From the NCBI RefSeq assembly GCF_014596085.1, contig NZ_JACCJY010000047.1, forward strand, positions 1-38,785: DNA of 38,785 nucleotides, written 5' to 3'. Below, in pieces: positions 32,137-38,785 of this stretch. The position numbers and the translations under genes are program-made. Each line of letters begins with the position of its first letter. The first letter of the stretch is position 1. This stretch comes from Azospirillum tabaci (GTDB lineage: Bacteria > Pseudomonadota > Alphaproteobacteria > Azospirillales > Azospirillaceae). Below the pieces are notes generated by a model, which was not told where the DNA came from, ran no database searches, and saw nothing but the letters and a program-made list of their open reading frames with translations.

Positions 32137-33885
32137 TTACTGAACCTTTGGTGCCGCGGCCTCGGCGGCCTTGGGGTCCACCAGCCCCTTGTCCAGCTTG
32201 GCCCGGATGTCCTCCTTCTGCGGCTCCTCCTCCGCGGTGCGGAGCGCGCGGGTCCATTGGAAGCGGGCCTCGTTGCGGCGTCCGACGCGCCAGTAGGCGT
32301 CGCCCAGATGATCGTTGATGGTGGCGTCGGTCGGCTTCAGCTCCACCGCGCGCTCCAGTTTCTCCACCGCCCCTTCGAAATCGCCGGTGCGGTAAAGCGC
32401 CCAGCCCAGGCTGTCGACGATGTAGCCGTCCTTGGGGCGCAGGGCGACGGCCTTCTCGATCATCCCCTTGGCCTCCTCCAGGTTCAGCCCGCGGTCGACG
32501 TAGCTGTAGCCCAGATAGTTCAGCAGGAAGGCCTCGTCCGGCTTCAGCGCCAGCGCCGCCCGCAGGTCGCGCTCGGCGTCCGGCCAGCGGTCGATCTTGT
32601 CGTAGGACATGGCGCGGGCGTAGAGCACCGCCCAATGCCGCTCCTCCGGCGTGCCGATGCGCTCCAGCGCCTTGCTGTAGCTGGCGGCGGCTTCGCCGTA
32701 GCGCTTGGCGACGCGGTACAGGTCGCCCAGCCGGATCAGCGCGTCGGTGCGCTCCGGACGCTCGGCGGACAGGGCGGAGAAGGCGGCGATGGCGTCGTCG
32801 GTGCGCTCCAGTCGGGCGAGGCTTTCGGCGGCGCGCAGCCGCGCGGTCCAGCCCAGCACCGGGTCCTTCTCCAGCGCCTGGAACTCGACCAGCGCGTCGG
32901 CGTGGTGGTCGCGGTTCTCCATGATGTCGCCGATCATCAGCCGCGCCAGGGACAGGTCGGGGCGCAGATGAAGGGCGATCCGCCCGAACAGCAGGGCGGT
33001 TTCCTCGGCGCCTTCATGGTGGATGGCGCTGCCCAGGTCGAACAGGGCCTCCGCCAGACCCTGCCTAGCATCGGCCACCACCGAGGCGGCGGTCTTGCCC
33101 TCGTCCAGCGCCTTCAGCGCCGGTTCGACCATCAGGCTGTCGGGGTTGCTGGCGCGGAAGGCGTCGTAGAGCTTGCGGGCCTCGTCCTTGCGGCCGGTGC
33201 GCTCGTAGAAGCTGCCGACGATCTGGATGACGCGCAGCGGCGCCTCCTTGTCGAGCACGCGGGCGAAGCGCTCCGCGGCGGCGTCCTTGCGCCCGCCCAA
33301 CTCCAGCACCAGACCGGCGTGAAGGTCGTGCAGGGCGGCGAAGCCGCTGGCGGTGGAGAGCGGTTCCAGCGCCTTCAGCGCCGCGTCGGTCTTGCCCTCC
33401 GCGGCGGCCAGCCAGGCGTCGATCAGCGGACCGATGTATTTCGCCATGCCCTCCTTGGGCATGCGCGCGGCCATGGCCTTCGCTTCCTTCAGCTTGCCGC
33501 GGGCCAGATTGTCGGAGGCCAGCAGGGCGATGGCCATCTGCGGGTCGGTGTCCTGCTCCAGCAGCCGTTTGGCGAGGTCGATCGCGGCGTCGAACTGCCC
33601 TTCGCCCAGCTTCAGCAGGTAGGTGCGGCGCAGCAGCGTCAGGTCGCCGGGGTCGGCGGACAGGGCGTGCGCCATGAACAGGGCGGCGGCGGTCCAATCG
33701 TCCTGGCGTTGGGCGAAGCGCCCCGCCAGATAGCTGCCGGTCGCCGAGGTCAGCGACGGGCGCTCCGCCACCGCCGGGGCTGCGGCGACGGCATGGCCGG
33801 CCGGCAGGAGGCCCGCCGTGGAAAGGAGCAGGGCACCGAGCGCCGTCCGACCAAATCGGGTCCGCCCAAATCGGAATGTCATCAT
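32137..33885 (-). CDS. exported TPR-repeat protein
   Basis: A 582-residue protein with a signal peptide (FGRTALGALLLSTAGLLPAGHAVAAAPA) and about a dozen tetratricopeptide repeats from residue ~45 to ~560, for example GDLTLLRRTYLLKLGEGQFDAAIDLAKRLLEQ and PDEAFLLNYLGYSYVDRGLNLEEAKGMIEKAVALRPKDGYIVDSLGWALYRTGDFEGAVEKLERAVELKPTDATINDHLGDAYWRVGR. This kind of alphaproteobacterial periplasmic TPR protein is a scaffold. It closes its own transcription unit left of the phosphotransferase gene; a 6-bp hairpin (33918-33933) stands before its start. Confidence 0.85.
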   Translation of the reverse strand: MMTFRFGRTRFGRTALGALLLSTAGLLPAGHAVAAAPAVAERPSLTSATGSYLAGRFAQRQDDWTAAALFMAHALSADPGDLTLLRRTYLLKLGEGQFDAAIDLAKRLLEQDTDPQMAIALLASDNLARGKLKEAKAMAARMPKEGMAKYIGPLIDAWLAAAEGKTDAALKALEPLSTASGFAALHDLHAGLVLELGGRKDAAAERFARVLDKEAPLRVIQIVGSFYERTGRKDEARKLYDAFRASNPDSLMVEPALKALDEGKTAASVVADARQGLAEALFDLGSAIHHEGAEETALLFGRIALHLRPDLSLARLMIGDIMENRDHHADALVEFQALEKDPVLGWTARLRAAESLARLERTDDAIAAFSALSAERPERTDALIRLGDLYRVAKRYGEAAASYSKALERIGTPEERHWAVLYARAMSYDKIDRWPDAERDLRAALALKPDEAFLLNYLGYSYVDRGLNLEEAKGMIEKAVALRPKDGYIVDSLGWALYRTGDFEGAVEKLERAVELKPTDATINDHLGDAYWRVGRRNEARFQWTRALRTAEEEPQKEDIRAKLDKGLVDPKAAEAAAPKVQ

Positions 33886-34036
33886 GCCGCGTCCACCTGC
33901 ACGCCTACGGAGTCTGGTTCAGGAAAGCCTGAAACTCGATTCCTAGTCTATCACCAACCGCTGGCAAGGGTTAACCACGCTGCGGGCCGAGCCATCGCAT
34001 GTCTCGACCGCCATTCCACCTCAACGCCATACGGCC

Positions 34037-35032
34037 CTAACACCATTCGGCGGCGACCCGCCTGAGGATGTCCGGACGGAGAACGTCGACCGCGTGGGCG
34101 TCCATGTGGGCCGCCAGCGAGTCCGGCATGTCCGGCGACAGGGCCGCACCCTCCACCCGCCAGCGGGCCATCCAGGACAAGGTGCGCAGCCAGGTCAGGC
34201 GGCGCAAGGGCCGGCGCCACGGGCGCACCGCCTCGGCCAGCGCGGGCGGCACCGCCGCCTCCCAGGCCGCGTGGAACGCCGCGACCTCGTCCGGAGTCAG
34301 CACCGCCGCGACCTCCCGCTCCCACTTGGTGGAGGTGTAGAGGCTGGCGTGGGCGAGGTCGATGGCCGGGTGGCCGTACTGGGCCTTTTCCAGATCGGTG
34401 AACCAGGCCTTGCCGGCGTCGTCGATCAGGAAATTGCCGGGATGGACGTCGCTGCCCACCAGTGTGATGGGGATCGGCGCCGTGCAGCGGAAGGCACGGG
34501 CGGACTGCAGTTCCTTCCGAAGCAAGGCCGAAGCGTCCGGCGCCAGCCCGGCGCGCTCGAACCACACCGCCTGCCGCTCCACCTGGGCCAGGGTCGCCGC
34601 CACCGGGTCGGCGGGGGCGGGCAGGGGAGGGCGCTCGTCGTGCGGCGGCAGGGCCAGAGCGTGCAGTGCGGCGAGCGCCCGCGCGATGGCCGGCATCTCG
34701 CCGGGCAGGCGCGGCGGGCGCCCGACGATTTCCGTCACCACCAGCGCGCCCATCGGCAGCTCCGGCCCCGGCGGCAGGACGGCGGCCAGTTCCGGCGTGT
34801 GGCCGCTGGGGGCGGCGCGGCGGAAGGCGGTGGCCTGCTGTTCCAGATTGGCGAGGGGGTCGAGCCCCAACTGGCTCCAGCGTGGGACGCGGGCGACCAG
34901 ACCCCGTCCGGCCAAACGCACATGGTCGTGCGCCACGCCGCGGCGCGGCATCGGTTCCAGCGCCCCGGAGGGCAAGCCGGCGAAGGCCGGCAGCCGCGTC
35001 AGGGCGCCGTGAAGACCGGCGGTGCCGGTCAC
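34037..35032 (-). CDS. phosphotransferase, aminoglycoside/choline kinase fold
   Basis: A 331-residue APH/choline-kinase-fold protein. The catalytic stretch is ITLVGSDVHPGNFLID, and the Mg-binding stretch is AWFTDLEKAQYGHPAIDLAHASLY. The N-terminal lobe (ALVVTEIVGRPPRLPGEMPAIARALAALHALALPP) is the ATP-binding part. The GTG start overlaps the MoaB stop by four bases (GTGA), so the two are co-translated. Substrate unknown; an antibiotic-resistance role is not indicated. Confidence 0.85.
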   Translation of the reverse strand: MTGTAGLHGALTRLPAFAGLPSGALEPMPRRGVAHDHVRLAGRGLVARVPRWSQLGLDPLANLEQQATAFRRAAPSGHTPELAAVLPPGPELPMGALVVTEIVGRPPRLPGEMPAIARALAALHALALPPHDERPPLPAPADPVAATLAQVERQAVWFERAGLAPDASALLRKELQSARAFRCTAPIPITLVGSDVHPGNFLIDDAGKAWFTDLEKAQYGHPAIDLAHASLYTSTKWEREVAAVLTPDEVAAFHAAWEAAVPPALAEAVRPWRRPLRRLTWLRTLSWMARWRVEGAALSPDMPDSLAAHMDAHAVDVLRPDILRRVAAEWC

Positions 35033-35565
35033 ACCTGATGCTCGCGCAGGCGCGGCATCAGTTCGACGAGGTTGCAGGGGCGGTGCCGGTTATCGAGCTG
35101 GAAGACCAGGATGTCGTCCCAGGCGTCGCGGCAGGCGCTGGGCGAACCCGGCAGGGCGAAGATGTAGGTGCCGTTGGCGACCCCGCCGGTCGCCCGGCTC
35201 TGGATCGTCGAGGTGCCGACCTTGGCGTAGCTGAGCTGGCGGAACAGCTCCCCGAAGCCGGGGATCGCCTTGTCGAACAGCGCCTCCACCGCCTCCGGCG
35301 TCACGTCGCGGCCAGTCACGCCGGTGCCGCCGGTGGTCAGCACCACGTCGATCTCCGGATCGGCGATCCAGGCCTGGACCTGGGCGCGGATGGCGGCGAC
35401 GTCGTCCTTCACGATGGCGCGGGCGCCCAGCCGGTGGCCGGCGCCGGTCAGCCGCTCCGCCAGCGCGTCGCCCGAGCGGTCGTCGGCGGGCGTGCGCGTG
35501 TCGGACACGGTCATGACGGCGATGTTGACGGGCAGGAACGGGCGGGATTCGTCGATCTTCGGCAT
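35029..35565 (-). CDS. moaB: molybdenum cofactor biosynthesis protein MoaB
   Basis: A 178-residue MoaB/Mog-family protein: NIAVMTVSDTRTPADDRSGDALAERL, VLTTGGTGVTGRDVTPEAVEALFDKAIPGFGELFRQLSY, GTSTIQSRATGGVANGTYIFALPGSPSACRDAWDDIL. It adenylates or handles molybdopterin before Mo insertion. Full length. Its ATG overlaps the stop of the transglycosylase gene (TGATG), and its end overlaps the phosphotransferase start, so the three genes form one operon. Confidence 0.95.
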   Translation of the reverse strand: MPKIDESRPFLPVNIAVMTVSDTRTPADDRSGDALAERLTGAGHRLGARAIVKDDVAAIRAQVQAWIADPEIDVVLTTGGTGVTGRDVTPEAVEALFDKAIPGFGELFRQLSYAKVGTSTIQSRATGGVANGTYIFALPGSPSACRDAWDDILVFQLDNRHRPCNLVELMPRLREHQV

Positions 35566-37583
35566 CAGGGGACTTCGGCGTGTTGCGCGACCTGGGTGGA
35601 CCGGGCCGCCGGGAAGACGTCCACCGGCATATAGACCGGCCAGCCGCCCGCCGCAACGGCGTCCAGCGATTCGATTTCCTGCCCCAGCCGCAGCCGGTAG
35701 ATCCAGAAGTTGGCGACGACCTTCTCAACGTAATTCCGCGTCTCGGCGTAGGGCAGGCTCTCGATGAAGAGCAGCGGGTCGTTGCCGATGTCCGACAGCT
35801 CCCGGCGCCAGCGCGCCAGCGTGCCGGGGCCGGCGTTGTAGGCGGCGGCCAGCAGGAACAGGTTGTTGCCGATGTCCTGGCTGTTCAGAAGCTCCGCCAT
35901 GTAGCGCTGCCCGAGTTCCATGTTGGTGGAGGGGTCGAACAGGCCCGTGCGGGCGGCGTCGGCTTCGCCGATGTCGGCGTTGCGCTCCTGCACGTGCTGG
36001 GCGGTGGCGGGCATGATCTGCATCAGGCCGGTGGCCCCGGCGGAGCTGACCAGCTTCGGGTCGAAGCGCGATTCCTGCCGCATCACCGCGAAGACCAGCG
36101 CGCGATCCACGGCGAAGCCGTCGCGCGGCTTCCAGTGCGGCACCGGGTAGAGGGCCGCCGTGTAGGGGGCGCCGTCCGGACCGGCCACCGCGTTGCCGAC
36201 CTGGAGCGCCAGCCCTGGCAGCCCGGCGCGGTCGGCCAACGCCACCAGCGCCTGTTCGGCCAGCGTGTCGCCGCGCGGGTGGATGCGCCGCAGTTCCAAC
36301 TCCGCCGCCTCGCGCTGGCCCGCCTGGATCAGGGCGATGGCGCGCGTGCCGCCGGGCAGGGCGGACAGGGCCTTCAGATGGTGCCCGGTCAACTCCGGCG
36401 TGCGCCAGTTCAAGTCGCCCGAGCCGCCCAGCTTGCGGTGGGCGAGCAGGCCATAGAAGGTGTGGGGGTAACGCGCCGCGGCGGCCAGATGGGTGCGGGC
36501 CTGCTCCTCGCGGCCCCGGCGGGCGTGGGCGCGGGCGGCCCAGAAACCGGCGGCGGAGGCCAGCCAGGGCGACTGCGGGCCGGCCTCGGCCAGATTGGTG
36601 AAGTGGCGGGCGGCACGGTCGTACTGCTTCAGCCGCCAGGCGGCGAGGCCGGCGATCCAGTGCGCCTCGGTCACCGCCGGGCCGGAGCGGGCGGCGCTGG
36701 CCGAGGCCAGCGACAGCGCCTGCGTCACGTCGCCGGAATAATAGAGCGAGGCGGCGATGCGCGCCCGCGCGCGGTCATACTGCACCGAGTCGAGGCTGCG
36801 GCCGAAGTCGTCCTGGTTGAGCAGGGTCAGCGCCGCTCCCGGCTTGCCGGTGCGCAGCAGGTCCGTCACGCGGGACGCGGCGGCATGGTCGGTGCGGCTG
36901 GCGGTGCGGCTGCGCGGGGCGACGGTGAGCTTGGGCTTGTCCTCGGCGGCCTCGGCGGTCTTGTCCGGATCGCTCTGCTCCTCGTCGGAGACGGCCTCCG
37001 GCAGCGGTTCGGGGCGCAGGCCGCCCAGCCGCTCCAGCGATCCGGTCAGCCGTTCCCCATCGCCGGCGCGCGGCGGCTTGAGGGCACGCTGCTGGCCGGC
37101 GGGGGCGCGGCGCTGGGCCAGGGCGTGGATGCGTTCCGCGCCCGGCAGGTCGCCGTAGCGCTGGAGCCAACCGGCCAACTCGTCATAGCTGGCCTTGCGG
37201 TCGGGGTGCAGGTAGCGCTGGCGCAGCACGTGGCCCATCAGGCGGCGGTCGCGCAGCAGGCGGATTTCCCAATCGGCGCCCTCCCACTCGCCCCGCTCCT
37301 GAAGGGCGAAGATGCGCCGGTAATGGCGGGCGTCCTCTTCCGTCAGCTGGACGGCGCGCGCGTCGGCGTCCGTCGCCAGAAGCAGGTTCTGCTCGGCACG
37401 ATCGAATCCCGGCGGGACGACGGGTCGTCCATCCGGCGCGTGGATCACAAGGCCGGCCTGGGCCGGACGATAGCCGCCCGTCGGTTCGGGTGCCGCGCAC
37501 AGCGCCAGCGCCACCCCCGCCATTCCCAGGACCTTCCGCCGCAGCGAGACGGTGTTTGCTGCGCTGCACAATATCCGGAACAT
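35565..37583 (-). CDS. soluble lytic transglycosylase
   Basis: A 672-residue Slt-type enzyme that cleaves peptidoglycan in the periplasm. It has a signal peptide, a long helical superhelical part (~60-480), and a C-terminal SLT (GH23) domain with MRQESRFDPKL (catalytic E504), SSAGATGLMQIMPATAQHV and AYNAGPGTLARW, followed by LPYAETRNYVEKVVANFWIY. ATG 37583 starts the signal peptide (MFRILCSAANTVSLRRKVLGMAGVALALCA); the earlier start at 37634 does not help. Overlaps moaB by one base (TGATG). Confidence 0.93.
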   Translation of the reverse strand: MFRILCSAANTVSLRRKVLGMAGVALALCAAPEPTGGYRPAQAGLVIHAPDGRPVVPPGFDRAEQNLLLATDADARAVQLTEEDARHYRRIFALQERGEWEGADWEIRLLRDRRLMGHVLRQRYLHPDRKASYDELAGWLQRYGDLPGAERIHALAQRRAPAGQQRALKPPRAGDGERLTGSLERLGGLRPEPLPEAVSDEEQSDPDKTAEAAEDKPKLTVAPRSRTASRTDHAAASRVTDLLRTGKPGAALTLLNQDDFGRSLDSVQYDRARARIAASLYYSGDVTQALSLASASAARSGPAVTEAHWIAGLAAWRLKQYDRAARHFTNLAEAGPQSPWLASAAGFWAARAHARRGREEQARTHLAAAARYPHTFYGLLAHRKLGGSGDLNWRTPELTGHHLKALSALPGGTRAIALIQAGQREAAELELRRIHPRGDTLAEQALVALADRAGLPGLALQVGNAVAGPDGAPYTAALYPVPHWKPRDGFAVDRALVFAVMRQESRFDPKLVSSAGATGLMQIMPATAQHVQERNADIGEADAARTGLFDPSTNMELGQRYMAELLNSQDIGNNLFLLAAAYNAGPGTLARWRRELSDIGNDPLLFIESLPYAETRNYVEKVVANFWIYRLRLGQEIESLDAVAAGGWPVYMPVDVFPAARSTQVAQHAEVP

Positions 37584-37711
37584 GGTATTCGAATAACCGC
37601 AGTGGACGGGAATCGCAAGAAGATGATTCCCCAACAGCGGTCAATGCCGCCTGTTCGCAAGTGTTTTCAGCAACTTAGTGGGGGCGGGAAAATGGCCCTA
37701 GCCCGGTGGGA

Positions 37712-37744
37712 AGACCCATTCGGCACAAGGTCATGGGTCTTTTT
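37712..37744 (+). terminator. rho-independent terminator on the + strand
   Basis: AGACCCAT (37712-37719), 13-nt loop, ATGGGTCT (37733-37740), then TTTT. The T-run follows the stem only on the + strand, where no gene lies upstream, so it may end a small RNA. Confidence 0.55.
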
Positions 37745-37918
37745 GTGCCAATCGGCGCAACGGCATAGCGGCGACTTGGTAAACCACTCCGATCTTTCGA
37801 AGTACTTTGGCAATGTTTGGAATGTCTATGGATGTCGAATGTTCGAATGACCACGCAAGAAAAGGCGCAATAAGAGAAGCATTTTATGGAATGGGTGGTG
37901 TTAACCATCGTGGCGGCG

Positions 37919-38040
37919 GTTTTGCCCCCACCCTAACCCTCCCCCGCTCTCGGCCGACCAAAGGTCCGCCTGCCGCGTCAGCGCAAACCTCCGGTTTGCG
38001 CGAGAGCTGACGCAGGGGAGGGCCGGGGTGGGGGCAAAAC
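37919..38040. repeat. palindromic intergenic repeat, nested inverted repeats
   Basis: Outer arms of about 26 bp (37919-37944 and 38015-38040) agree at all but two positions (GTTTTGCCCCCACCC...). Inside, GCGTCAGC (37975-37982) pairs with GCTGACGC (38006-38013), and within that GCGCAAACC (37981-37989) pairs with GGTTTGCGC (37993-38001). This fits a dispersed palindromic element of the kind common between genes in high-GC alphaproteobacteria. Confidence 0.75.
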
Positions 38041-38055
38041 GACTCTTGCGGTGAC

Positions 38056-38785
38056 TCAGCCCGGAAAGCGCTGCCGCAGGGTCAGCAGGTCGCGCCACGC
38101 CTCGCGCTTGGCGATGGGGTTGCGCAGCAGATAGGCCGGGTGAAGCATCGGGAGGACCGGCACCGGGCCGGACAAGCCGGGAGAGGCGTAGTCGAACCAG
38201 CGGCCGCGCAGGCGGGTGATGCCCTCCGCCCGGTTGAGCAGCGTCTTGGCGGAGGTTCCGCCCAGCGGCACGAGGACCTTCGGCCCGATCAACTCGACGT
38301 GCCGTTCCAGGAAGGGCAGGCAGGCGGCGATCTCCGCCTGGGTCGGCGACCGGTTGCCGGGCGGGCGCCAGGGCAGAATGTTGCTGATGTAGACCGTGCT
38401 GCGGTCGAGTCCGATCTGGGCCAACATGCGGTCGAGCAGCTTGCCGCTGACCCCGACGAAGGGCTTGCCCTGCCGGTCCTCGTCCTCGCCCGGCGCCTCG
38501 CCGATCAGCATGATCTCCGCGCTGGGGTTGCCGTCCGCGAAGACCGTGTTCATCGCCGTCGCCTTCAGCGGGCAGCCGTCGAAGGCGCGCAGCGCCGACT
38601 CCAGCTCCTCCAGGCTGTGCGCCTCCGCGGCGCGGGCGCGGGCGCTCGCCCCGGCCTCGCTGGCGCCCAGCGGCAGGTCCGCCGTGACAGCCGCACCGAA
38701 CATCGACGCGCCGGAGGGGCCCCCGAAAGCCGACCGCGACGCCGGCGCCGGGGCGGGGCGCGCCGCGGCGGGCGGCAGCGCGGAC
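38056..38785 (-). CDS. family 4 uracil-DNA glycosylase, 5' end beyond the window
   Basis: A Fe-S uracil-DNA glycosylase of family 4, removing uracil from DNA for base excision repair. The catalytic part is AEIMLIGEAPGEDEDRQGKPFVGVSGKLLDRML, with the family pattern GEAPG-x(2-5)-GKPFVG, then YISNILPWRPPGNRSPT, VPLGGTSAKTLL, and LPMLHPAYLLRNP in the leucine-loop position. C44 (GCPLKATAMNTVF, counted from ATG 38703) fits a cluster ligand. The frame continues past ATG 38703 to the window edge with an Ala/Pro-rich linker, so the true start lies outside. Confidence 0.93.
   Translation of the reverse strand, partial: SALPPAAARPAPAPASRSAFGGPSGASMFGAAVTADLPLGASEAGASARARAAEAHSLEELESALRAFDGCPLKATAMNTVFADGNPSAEIMLIGEAPGEDEDRQGKPFVGVSGKLLDRMLAQIGLDRSTVYISNILPWRPPGNRSPTQAEIAACLPFLERHVELIGPKVLVPLGGTSAKTLLNRAEGITRLRGRWFDYASPGLSGPVPVLPMLHPAYLLRNPIAKREAWRDLLTLRQRFPG

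Larger units (their letters stand above)
37584..38055. other. intergenic stretch: orphan terminator and palindromic repeat
   Basis: No protein gene. It holds a rightward terminator (37712-37744) with no gene to end and a large palindromic repeat (37919-38040). The leftward transglycosylase promoter must lie in its left part. Confidence 0.6.

Noticed and set aside
32257..34065. A 602-codon + strand frame opposite the TPR gene
   Set aside because: Antisense shadow; the TPR repeats on the other strand are unmistakable.
34037..35032. Aminoglycoside resistance gene
   Set aside because: The kinase fold is shared with choline and homoserine kinases; it sits in a housekeeping operon with moaB, so resistance is not supported.
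35580..37850. A 756-codon + strand frame opposite the lytic transglycosylase
   Set aside because: Antisense shadow; all catalytic motifs are on the minus strand.

Overview
The window reads like a chromosome or chromid segment of a high-GC alphaproteobacterium. An Azospirillum-like member of the Rhodospirillales is my best guess, from codon use, the palindromic intergenic repeat near 38 kb and the housekeeping genes at the right end. This is inference from style, not from a search. No rRNA, tRNA or CRISPR array was seen.

Layout. (1) 0.4-2.7 kb: an MFS exporter divergent from an AraC-family regulator. (2) 2.9-4.2 kb: a DnaQ-like 3'-5' exonuclease and a DUF427 gene whose normal start codon appears to be lost. 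(3) 4.2-12.9 kb: a defence island of three cassettes: SIR2 plus HerA (4-nt overlap); an ABC-three-component (Lamassu-like) operon of PD-(D/E)XK nuclease, middle component and SMC-like ATPase; and an AT-rich HNH protein ending in three tandem DnaJ-like zinc modules. Related short repeats sit at the cassette boundaries. (4) 13.5-29.0 kb: a divergent cell-envelope locus. Leftward are DUF3300, DUF2950, a formylglycine-generating enzyme and a Tat-exported sulfatase. Rightward are two outer-membrane barrel proteins of the phenol/MetA type, an exported HAD phosphatase and a MoxR-DUF58-DUF4381-BatA-BatB-BatC(TPR)-BatD chain joined by 4-7 nt overlaps. (5) 29.1-30.0 kb: a complete IS5-family element. 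(6) 30.0-30.9 kb: a small XRE regulator divergent from an unknown protein across a short operator-like palindrome. (7) 31.0-38.8 kb: leftward housekeeping genes: PA0069-type radical SAM protein, TPR lipoprotein-like protein, aminoglycoside-phosphotransferase-fold protein, MoaB, soluble lytic transglycosylase, and a family 4 uracil-DNA glycosylase cut by the window edge.

How the genes may work together. The defence island combines NAD depletion (SIR2 with a HerA motor) with an SMC-type sensor driving a nuclease, plus an HNH protein of unknown role. In the envelope locus, FGE would convert the sulfatase active-site cysteine in the cytoplasm before folded Tat export. The MoxR-Bat chain would be an inner-membrane chaperone or metal/cofactor insertion machine, possibly serving the exported enzymes encoded beside it; that link is inferred from gene order only.

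The observations I rate highest are the HNH-triple-zinc protein, the repeat-delimited defence cassettes and the sulfatase/FGE/MoxR-Bat envelope locus.
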